Assembly: GCA_041391425.1 (NCBI GenBank)
Contig: JAWKNZ010000002.1
Coordinates: 186,001 to 250,000 of the forward strand
DNA: 64,000 bases
DNA from: JAWKNZ01 sp041391425
GTDB taxonomy: Bacteria; Bdellovibrionota_B; Oligoflexia; Oligoflexales; JAWKNZ01
Direction of reading: 5' to 3'
Both the position numbers and the translations under genes were made by a program. The notes beneath the pieces are model-generated. The model saw only the letters and a list, made by a program, of their open reading frames with translations. It was not told the DNA's origin and ran no database searches. Positions 38,311 through 45,812 of the stretch are shown piece after piece (position 1 is the first letter of the stretch; each line of letters opens with the position of its first letter).

Positions 38311-38334
38311 CAGGTGTCCTGTTTTTTAGGGCCA

Positions 38335-39480
38335 CCTCAGCCTGAAGTAAGTGGTCAGCAAACTCTAGCTGGCATCGAGGAAGCGAAGACCAGTGGTGAC
38401 GACAAACTAAAAGTTCTGGGTAGCGAAAACGAAAAAATCGCAAAACAATTTAGAGAACAAGGACTCAGTGGGGATGTAACCACTCTCCTTGGCAAAGTTG
38501 AGGAGTATCAAAAGCACCTCGAATACAGTTCCCAAAGACTGAAGAAAATTGACGAAATGTCCGCAAAGAAAAAGGATGTTTTTACAAAGATTGCAGCCCT
38601 AGCTGATTCACTAGATATGGAACTAAAGACTCGTGTCCTTGAGATCCAGAAGTCCTGGCAGGCTCTGAAAACTGGGAAAGAAGGCTGGTCCCCGGAACAG
38701 ATAGATCTCAACGCTTCTCTGCTAAAAGACATCGAAATATCTGGCGAAGTTTCATTCGACGAGAAGTCATTCAAGAGCACTCTGAGCGAATGCTTCAACA
38801 GAACAAAATTCAGAGCAACCAAGTCAGAGTCAACTGAAGATAGAATTAAACAGCTTCTCACGATTAAAAGTCCAGAGGACTATCTGAAGTTACTTCGTAA
38901 CGAAACAGTGTTGACATCCCCGACCGGAGAAATGATCTCACTAGAAGAGTTCTTAGCACTAGACATATTTTCTAGAAATGGTGAGGCGGAGTTCATAAGA
39001 AGTGTTGTAACCAAAGACAATCGCATGAAGTTTATTCAAGTGGTTTGCCAAATTAAATACCTGGGGAAACTGCCAAAGCAGCTATCCATCGGTCAAAGGG
39101 GCACTCTGTATTTATGCCTTAAACTTGCTACAGATACTTTTGGTACACCTTTTATTTTTGACCAACCGGAAGATGATCTCGATAATAGTTTTATCGCTGA
39201 AAACTTAGTTCCCTTGATAAGAAAAATTAAGAAATACAGACAAGTTATTTTTGCAACCCACAACGCCAACGTTGTAGTTAACTCCGATTGCGAACAAATT
39301 ATCGTCGCAAACAATGAGGGCGAAATGCTCAGTTACGTTTCAGGTGCAATCGAGAACACCTTCACTGACAGTGATCCCTCAGATCTGCTGCTTAAAATGG
39401 GTATCAGAGAGCATGTTTGCAGGGTGCTCGAAGGCGGAAAGGATGCCTTTAAGAAAAGAGAGAAAAAATATCAGTTTTAG
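38335..39480 (+). pseudogene. C-terminal part of a TrlF-like SMC/AAA ATPase, truncated by IS3
   Basis: The frame enters directly from the IS3 right end, so the N-terminus (Walker A and any PHP or nuclease domain) is gone. What remains is coiled coil (38.4-38.8 kb), then the ABC/SMC head: signature LSIGQRGTLYLCLKLA, Walker B PFIFDQPEDDLDNSFI, and FATHNANVVVNSDCEQIIVA. This ending is typical of TrlF-family and related PHP-SMC ATPases found in defence islands. Base composition is visibly richer in G+C than the flanking chromosome. The next gene follows in the same direction after 41 bases. Confidence 0.72.
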
Positions 39481-39521
39481 TACCTAGATCGTCAAAATCA
39501 GGTTCTAGAAAGACGTGAGAT

Positions 39522-40709
39522 ATGAAAAAATGGAAATTTGACAAAATATCACTACAATTGCCAACAGGTGCTATACCTGCCACAGGCGAAATTGAACTAT
39601 CCTATAAGGGCGAAGTGAAAGTATGCATTCAGTGCTCGCACTTTGTCCCTGCTTCCATGTCAAGGTTGTCCGCAACGGGTCAAGACACTAAGAGTGGGGT
39701 GACATTTCAAATTCCTCAAGGCGTTATAGTCAGAAGCTCGTCTGATGGGTCTATGACTATCAAACCTCTAAAAACAATGATTTTTTATCCGGTCAAAGAC
39801 AAAAATCCGATAAGGATCGAACACCATCTAAAAAATATTAAGTGTTATGGATTTGGATCTACTCGCTATGGAGGTTCAGATGTACACCTTCAGCCGTATC
39901 CTAATCTAGATATAAATCTGGTCGAGCCCGGCCAAATTAATGCAGTCCTGACTATTGAAAGTTCAAGTGGGTACCCAAGCACTTCAGTTGCACTTGCCGA
40001 TGAGAGCTGCGCAATTCTCTCAATGGTAAATCGTTGTCCTATTGGCTGGGTGATGAAAGAAGCTTTTAATGCCTCAGGAGAGGCTATCGAAACTCACTTG
40101 CAAGAAGTGAACAAAAATTTTCCAATTCTAAGTCCAATGACTTCATTTGATTCCCCGTCCATGATTGAATTCGTCGAAAAATCATACCAAGGGTATTCAA
40201 GCAATCTCGTTAGTTTTGGTCTGAACGTCCTAATTGACTACTATTGCCGCTCTCATACTGAGACAACTGCGGAAGTAAAGTATCTATTCGCCAGCATCTT
40301 TATGGAGTCATTCAAATTTAACTGGGCAGCAAACATATCTGGATACCAGCCTCAAACCAAAGCAAACGGGTTAATAAAGGGGTTTAAAGCGAATCCATCA
40401 GACGCGCATATGCAAAGTTTCGAGCAACTTCTTGTCGGAGCATGTAACCACATCGGATTCCCCGCTGTCGTTTCCAGCGGAGGTGCTCCTGGCACCTTTT
40501 CGTTCATTGACGATAGGAATTGTATTTTTCATTCGGGACTTTCTTCAGCTCACCAACATGGGCACCCAAGTTCGTGGCCACATATTAAGACAGAACTTGA
40601 ATCTATATTTGACCAGATTGACAATATCCTATTGAGGTTGGTTGGATATGTCGGAGAATACTTTCCAGTTTCGTATCACGGTCACTATGCACCAAAAAAA
40701 ATCCCCTAA
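39522..40709 (+). CDS. unknown protein with a HEPN-like R-N-x3-H motif
   Basis: 395 residues; no family is recognised with confidence. The first 200 residues look beta-rich (FDKISLQLPTGAIPATGEIE, SGVTFQIPQGVIVRSSSDGS). From about residue 205 it is helical, ending with DDRNCIFHSGLSSAHQHGH (Arg332, His337) and a last helix. The motif R-N-x-x-x-H-[SG] before a C-terminal helix is the catalytic pattern of HEPN RNases. The beta-then-HEPN layout recalls ApeA-type abortive infection proteins. It sits 41 bases after the TrlF-like gene and 83 bases before the recombinase, so it is probably cargo of the same element and a possible partner of the ATPase. The function is inferred. Confidence 0.6.
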   Translation: MKKWKFDKISLQLPTGAIPATGEIELSYKGEVKVCIQCSHFVPASMSRLSATGQDTKSGVTFQIPQGVIVRSSSDGSMTIKPLKTMIFYPVKDKNPIRIEHHLKNIKCYGFGSTRYGGSDVHLQPYPNLDINLVEPGQINAVLTIESSSGYPSTSVALADESCAILSMVNRCPIGWVMKEAFNASGEAIETHLQEVNKNFPILSPMTSFDSPSMIEFVEKSYQGYSSNLVSFGLNVLIDYYCRSHTETTAEVKYLFASIFMESFKFNWAANISGYQPQTKANGLIKGFKANPSDAHMQSFEQLLVGACNHIGFPAVVSSGGAPGTFSFIDDRNCIFHSGLSSAHQHGHPSSWPHIKTELESIFDQIDNILLRLVGYVGEYFPVSYHGHYAPKKIP

Positions 40710-40792
40710 AGATATGTCATGTATCGAGCACAAAACTCTGATATAATGGATTGAAAATACTGGATATATTCTTGATTTAGGGAAGATGTTTT

Positions 40793-42517
40793 TTGAGATG
40801 CGCAATTTATACAAGGGTCAGTACCGAGGAACAAACTCGAAAGGAATATAACTCTCTTGAGTCCCAAGAAGAGCATTGCCTTAAGTACGTTGATCTCAAA
40901 AAAGAAGATGGTTGGACACACGTTGAAACGTACACCGATCCTGGCTATACCGGTGGCAATGTAAACCGACCTGGTCTTCAGCGCCTTCTGCAAGACGCAG
41001 CATCAGATAAATTCGATACCGTCTTAGTCTACAAAATGGACCGGCTAACTCGTTCGATTCGAGATTTCTATCAACTTTGGGAATTGTTTGAAGCCAATAA
41101 CGTCAACTTTGCTGCCTCGTCACAGGAAATCAATACCACGACAAGCCAGGGCAAATTGATGCTGCACATTATCCTTAGTTTTGCACAGTACGAGCGAGAA
41201 ATAAATTCTGAACGCGTAAGAGACAAACTCGCCCAGAAAGCAGCAAAAGGACAATGGACAGGGGGTTGGGTACCTTTTGGATATGACTATGATAAAAGCA
41301 AAAAAATACTCGTACCAAATGAACAAGAATCCATAGCTGTGAACCTGATGTTTGAGATTTTCGCCGAAACAAAAAGTCAAAAGAATAACGCTGACAGAAT
41401 CAATGCACTTGGCTACCGAACTAAACAACGAGAAAAGAAAGTCGGAGCAAACAAAGACAAAAGAACTGGCAATTTGCGATTTTCCATGACCCGAGTTAGT
41501 GAGATCCTGGGTAATCCAATCTATCTCGGAATCATCAGATTCAAAGGTAAGGACTACGATGGTGAACATGAAGGGATCATCAAAAATAGAGACCTGTGGT
41601 TCAAAGCGGCTGAATTACTGAATGAAAAAGAAACGCCTGGAAGTGTTCGTCAAGGACAAGACTCATATACCTTCCTTCTAAAGGCTTGGTCTACTGCGAT
41701 GACTGTGAAGCACCGATAAGATCGGATTTTTCTGGTAAGAAAGACAAAAATGGGCAGCCATATTTGTATTATACACGCACAGAAGTTAAACGGTTTCTAA
41801 ACAAATGTACTTGCAAAGTCAGGTCCATTCCCGCAAGGCCATTTGAACAAATCATAGTCTCAGTTATGCAGGCCTTATGAAAACAAGACGCTACTCAAGG
41901 CTACCGTAGAAAAATCGACAAAAAGCCAAAACAAGAAGATAGGACCTCTAGAAAAGAAAAAGAATTCTCTAGAGAAAGAGCTTCAAAGCACAAATATACG
42001 CATCAAAAATGCCATCCAGGTTCTAGTTGAAAAAGGGAAGGTCGCTCTTTCAAGTGATCTAGAAGTCGAAATGGAAAACCTTCAGAAAGATAAAAATGCC
42101 ATCACGGACGAATTGAATCGCATCAAATACGAAATCAAGCAGCTTCAGAAGAGTCAGCTCGACCTTAACCTGATTGAGAAAGCATTTGATCATGTTCACG
42201 AAAACATCGGCTACCTTGACCTTGAGAATCAGAAGGCGCTTCTTCAACTCATGATCAAACGAATCACCGTTAACCGTTTTGATCCTGAAAAGGAAAGAAA
42301 GAGGCTAGATGGCGCGTTACCAAAGGGTACGATAATCACCAAAATACGAACTAAATGGTATGTGGTTAAAATCGAGTTCTACGAGTTACCAGATATTTCA
42401 CTTACTTATGATGCAATGAAGGGAAGTTCGTATCAGAAAATGGATGGCTCCTCAGGACGGACTCGAACCGCCGACAAGGTGGTTAACAGCCACCTGCTCT
42501 ACCAACTGAGCTACTGA
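40793..42517 (+). pseudogene. large serine recombinase, two frameshifts
   Basis: The resolvase domain is intact: IYTRVSTEEQTRKEYNSLES with the catalytic Ser, YKMDRLTRSIRDFYQLWELF, and SFAQYEREINSERVRDKLAQ. The recombinase domain follows (GWVPFGYDYDKSKKILVPNE). The frame shifts by -1 near 41690 (LLK to GLVYCDDCEAPI, the zinc ribbon) and by +1 near 41876, after which a coiled coil (LEVEMENLQKDKNAITDELN) and the C-terminal domain run on. The last 24 codons are antisense translation of tRNA-Asn, so the true gene end has been replaced by, or overlaps, the tRNA. The start is TTG 40793 with AGGGAAG upstream. It probably integrated the island. Confidence 0.82.
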
Positions 42518-42520
42518 GGA
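42445..42520 (-). tRNA. tRNA-Asn (anticodon GTT)
   Basis: The reverse strand reads TCCTCAG (acceptor), TA, GCTC...GAGC (D arm), GGTGG-CTGTTAA-CCACC (anticodon GTT), GGCGG-TTCGAGT-CCGTC (T arm), CTGAGGA, G, CCA. The CCA is encoded. The gene is 76 bases and folds as a full cloverleaf. Its 3' end borders the recombinase-bearing island, the usual side for tRNA-targeted integration. Confidence 0.97.
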
Positions 42521-42627
42521 ATATCAATTGGAATGATTTTGATAGCTGGTTTCTGGCTTTGGGTCAAGGACTAAGGCATGTTATGTGAGAAAAAATTATT
42601 TTTATCCCCGAAAACCTGCCTGATAAA

Positions 42628-43146
42628 TCAGCTACTTTTTTTGTAAAGCATCTTATTGATCAGTTCCACCATGTGCTCGACTTCGAACGGCTTGGCAATG
42701 TAGTCATCGGCACCGGCAGCGAAGCCGAGTTTGATATCTTCTTCGGTCTTCCTGGCTGAGACAAAGACGAGGGGGACGTCCTTTAGTGTATAGTGGGATT
42801 TGATCAGCTTGCATAATTCGTAGCCATCCACCCATGGCAGGTTGACGTCTAATAAAACCATGTCCAAGCCTGTGCTTTCTAGGATTTTCGATAGTTCGAT
42901 GCCATCTTGCGCTACAATAACATTGAATTTTTCACCCTCTAAAATTCTTTTGATGGCATTGCGCATTGTTTCATCATCGTCTACTACGAGGATGGTGTGG
43001 GTTTCTGGTTCTGTGCGACTTTCGCGAAATTCAGCTAAGTCGACAACCTTTTCAGATGCTATTTTCTTGCGCTTAATGGCTTCGACCCGTTTGCTTAATG
43101 ATTTGTCAACCATATCAGCCATTAACTTTCGTTTGTTTTTAGACAT
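42628..43146 (-). CDS. single-domain response regulator
   Basis: A receiver domain with the acidic pocket in LVVDDDE, the phospho-accepting Asp in MVLLDVNLPWVDGYELC, the conserved Ser in FVSARK, and Lys in DYIAKPF. A basic, Lys-rich N-terminal tail of about 48 residues precedes it. No output domain follows, so it likely acts by protein interaction. GGAATG precedes ATG. The kinase partner is not adjacent. Confidence 0.92.
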   Translation of the reverse strand: MSKNKRKLMADMVDKSLSKRVEAIKRKKIASEKVVDLAEFRESRTEPETHTILVVDDDETMRNAIKRILEGEKFNVIVAQDGIELSKILESTGLDMVLLDVNLPWVDGYELCKLIKSHYTLKDVPLVFVSARKTEEDIKLGFAAGADDYIAKPFEVEHMVELINKMLYKKSS

Positions 43147-43375
43147 CTACATTCCTTCTGATGTTATCCGCAAAATGTTTTACTTCTTTGGGATTCCCCA
43201 TTCCTAGGGGATACACGGTCTTGAATTTGACGTTCGACCTATATATCGGACTGTGTCGAGCAATCTTAACTAAAGAAATTAGGTAAAATTGATTTCAAGC
43301 AGTGGATACATTTTCTTTTATTTACCAAAAATTTTAGTTTTTGTGTTTTTGGCAAAAAAACTGTATCCTTTTAAT

Positions 43376-44848
43376 ATGACAAAGAAAACGCATCAAAAAC
43401 TCAAAGTTCATTGGATGGATACACCACTTGAGTATCAGCAAGAAGGAAGTTTCTGCTGGGCTAGTCTTACCAAATCTGCCGCTTATATGGGAAAAAATGG
43501 CGAGAAGCAGTGGAGTTCTGACGAGAAGTCAGCACAGAGAAAAATTGAGAAACTTTTAGATTGGCCATCTGGGACCATATCTGTTTTTCAACAAGCGTTT
43601 CATCTTGGTTTAGATCGTTTTACAGGCTGGGATTTGAGTGCGGTAGGCTCTGAAAAAAAGCTAGCTAGTTATGTTACGGCAGCTTCTGTTTATAAGCGTG
43701 GAGTCGCCACCTCTCAATTTACAAAGCCTACTAAGAAAAAAAGTTTAAAAGGCCAGTATGATATTGTCTTGAGTCAAGACTTGTCAGCTATTGATAAAAG
43801 GCTAGATGAGGCGGATTTTATTGTAGTTGACCACAATGTTGAGCGCGCGTGGCCACACTTAGAAGACTTTAGGCATTTATCTCTAGGATCGGTTTCTGAA
43901 GTAAATAAAAATTTGCAGACGGTTGCCACAATCTTACAAGCATGGAAGCAGGCAGGTGCGAAGAAGCGTTGGGTAGCTATTGGAGGCGGAATTACTACTG
44001 ATTTGGTTGGTTTTGCCGCATACTTAGCGCAAGCGAGTATTGTTATGGTGCCGACTACGGTGCTGGCCATGGTTGATGCCTCGGTTGGTGGTAAGACTGG
44101 TACGAACTTTCCACCCTATGGAAAAAATCAAATCGGAGCATTTTATTTTCCTCGGGAGGTGATCCTTTGGTCTGGGTGGCTCATTACTCTAACTGAACGC
44201 CATATTAAATCTGGTGGTTCCGAGTGCATTAAGCACTGCTTACTAGTTAGAAATAAGAATTTAACCAAGCGATTGGTCAAGGCACTTGCAGAAGTAAATT
44301 TAGAAGAGATAGCTGATTTTTTACCAGAGCTTGTCGCAGTAAAATCTAATATTGTTTCTGAAGATGCCAAAGAAACCGGAAAAAGAGCTATTTTAAATTT
44401 AGGGCATACCTTAGCTCATGCACTGGAAGCAGTTTCCCACCATAGTGAAATTGGTGTCTATAAAACTATTGAGCATGGAGAAGCGGTAGGGCTAGGGCTT
44501 TTCTACGCTACGATTTTATCGCACCATTTAGGGCTTATGGAAAAGTCCGATCAAGATTATATCTTGAATATACTTATTGAATCGCGCTGTTTAATTTCTA
44601 AAGCACAACTTCGCAGCTGTCTAGGTGTCAAAGCCTTAAATTCTGTGGAATTATGGAAGCATCTTGAAGAAGCGTTATTGCATGATAAAAAACAAAAAGA
44701 TCAAAAAGGCGAGTTTGTAAGATTTGTACTTTTGAAAAAATCTGGTGTGGTATGTCACGATAAAAAATATGGTTATACGATCCCGGTTGCTTGCTCTGAT
44801 CTGCATAAGGCCTGGCAGAAATTTATTAAGCTACTTCCCCATCAATGA
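43376..44848 (+). CDS. aroB: 3-dehydroquinate synthase-like protein with N-terminal extension
   Basis: The C-terminal 350 residues carry the AroB fold: AIGGGITTDLVGFAAYLAQA, MVPTTVLAMVDASVGGKTGT, GKNQIGAFYFPREVIL, and metal ligands Glu in SGGSECIKH, His in NLGHTLAHALE and His in IEHGEAVGLG. This enzyme makes 3-dehydroquinate in the shikimate pathway, using NAD and zinc. The first 120 or so residues (WMDTPLEYQQEGSFCWASLT and on) match nothing I recognise; typical AroB has about 360 residues in all. ATG 43376 is likely; TTG 43289 would add 29 hydrophobic residues. A shikimate kinase lies near the end of the window. Confidence 0.8.
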   Translation: MTKKTHQKLKVHWMDTPLEYQQEGSFCWASLTKSAAYMGKNGEKQWSSDEKSAQRKIEKLLDWPSGTISVFQQAFHLGLDRFTGWDLSAVGSEKKLASYVTAASVYKRGVATSQFTKPTKKKSLKGQYDIVLSQDLSAIDKRLDEADFIVVDHNVERAWPHLEDFRHLSLGSVSEVNKNLQTVATILQAWKQAGAKKRWVAIGGGITTDLVGFAAYLAQASIVMVPTTVLAMVDASVGGKTGTNFPPYGKNQIGAFYFPREVILWSGWLITLTERHIKSGGSECIKHCLLVRNKNLTKRLVKALAEVNLEEIADFLPELVAVKSNIVSEDAKETGKRAILNLGHTLAHALEAVSHHSEIGVYKTIEHGEAVGLGLFYATILSHHLGLMEKSDQDYILNILIESRCLISKAQLRSCLGVKALNSVELWKHLEEALLHDKKQKDQKGEFVRFVLLKKSGVVCHDKKYGYTIPVACSDLHKAWQKFIKLLPHQ

Positions 44849-44897
44849 CAACTCTTAAGTTGTCTTAAGGTCGGATTTAAAACTTGCCATAACTTAC

Positions 44898-45080
44898 TAG
44901 GGCGTGTTGACGTTTCATTTCCTACTACGAGCCAAACCCTTGAGTCACAAAGTTGTCATGGTTTCAAAAATTATCCTCAATGTACATCTAGTACACCTCC
45001 GGTAATTTTTGAAACCCTTCCTAGCTGCGACTTTCAAGTATTTGTCTCTCGCTACGAAAATGAAACGTCAACACGCCCTA
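44898..45080. repeat. 183-bp nested palindromic element
   Basis: The outer arms are 21 bases and perfect: TAGGGCGTGTTGACGTTTCAT (quoted less its last base elsewhere) at 44898-44918 against its reverse complement at 45060-45080. A second perfect pair of 14 bases lies inside: GGTTTCAAAAATTA at 44960-44973 against 45003-45016. The centre has TGTAC-ATCTA-GTACA. The element holds no gene and sits between convergent genes. It looks like a MITE or structured repeat rather than a simple terminator. Confidence 0.85.
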
Positions 45081-45093
45081 ATTCCCATCTTTT

Positions 45094-45660
45094 TTACTCA
45101 GGAATTGCGAGTCCAGCTTTTTGAATGATGTCTTTTCGGATGTCTTGAGGAAATTCACATGGGTTGAGGGTTGGATTTTCATATTTAGCAGTTTGCTCTA
45201 AGAATTTTTTTACATCCTGATAAGTATATTGTCCAAAATTATCGTCATGCCCTAGAATATAGTTTTCGGAAAATTTTTCACCAAGGCTGTGCCATTCATC
45301 TATATTTAAAGCAATCGGGATGTATTTATAATGATTTTTTAAAAATGAATCCTTATTATTGAGGATTTCTGAAAGGCTGTACGGATGAATCGTTGCAGAT
45401 TTTGCAGTCAAGAATCTAGAAACGCGGCTAGTTCTTATGCTTTCTTTAAGGGACAAATCACTAAAGTATACACAACTAAAATCCTTATCAATTTTAAGGC
45501 CCCAGAGCATGATATCCCTAGTTTCTTTAAAAAGTCCGCTCTTTCCAAATCCAATAATCGCTTTTTCTTTAGCAGATTTTTGCGTGTCTCTATGCTGACA
45601 ACCTAGAAAGAAAGTAGCTGTGAATACAAGATAGAATGTGTAAAGAGATACTTTCATCAT
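45094..45660 (-). CDS. putative lipoprotein, function unknown
   Basis: The signal peptide is MKVSLYTFYLVFTATFFLGC, with the lipobox FLGC near residue 21. The mature part is about 168 residues, charged, with a Cys pair (FSCVYFSDLSL and NPCEFPQDIRK). No family is recognised. GGAGG lies upstream. An inverted repeat is found just before the ribosome-binding site, so expression may be controlled there. Confidence 0.65.
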   Translation of the reverse strand: MMKVSLYTFYLVFTATFFLGCQHRDTQKSAKEKAIIGFGKSGLFKETRDIMLWGLKIDKDFSCVYFSDLSLKESIRTSRVSRFLTAKSATIHPYSLSEILNNKDSFLKNHYKYIPIALNIDEWHSLGEKFSENYILGHDDNFGQYTYQDVKKFLEQTAKYENPTLNPCEFPQDIRKDIIQKAGLAIPE

Positions 45661-45676
45661 ATGCCCTCCACGAAGG

Positions 45677-45717
45677 TATTGTCGATAAAATCTCTACAAG
45701 GGGTCTTATCGACAATA
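45677..45717 (-). promoter_or_regulatory. 12-bp inverted repeat in the leader of the lipoprotein gene
   Basis: TATTGTCGATAA (45677-45688) and TTATCGACAATA (45706-45717) are perfect reverse complements with a 17-base spacer. The direct repeat CTCTACAAG occurs inside the spacer (45691-45699) and again at 45725-45733. It could be an operator, an RNA leader hairpin, or the terminator of icmF. Confidence 0.5.
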
Positions 45718-45812
45718 TTTTCTACTCTACAAGCTTTTTGCGGTAGGCATTATCTACATGTTTTCCAAGCTGCTAGATTTTCTTGGAAAATACTTCGTTG
45801 GAGTTTAATGGT

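Larger units (their letters stand above)
37095..38334 (+). mobile_element. IS3-family insertion sequence, 1240 bp
   Basis: The terminal inverted repeats are visible: the left end starts TGGCCC(C)ATTTTACCGGACA and the right end finishes TGTCCTGTTTTTTAGGGCCA (imperfect, outer six bases identical). Inside are orfA and orfB joined by a slippery A-AAA-AAG. No three- or four-base target duplication is seen: the left flank is GAGC and the right flank is CCTC. That means the two sides were not originally contiguous, or one flank was deleted. Confidence 0.85.

Noticed and set aside
41120..41569. Minus-strand frame inside the recombinase
   Set aside because: Shadow frame; the plus strand encodes conserved recombinase motifs here.
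42445..42517. C-terminal 24 codons of the recombinase as real protein
   Set aside because: They are an antisense reading of tRNA-Asn; such tails are a common annotation artefact.
44898..45080. Simple rho-independent terminator of the aroB-like gene
   Set aside because: Arms are 21 bases, 140 bases apart, with a second nested hairpin and no U-tract; a terminator would be far shorter.
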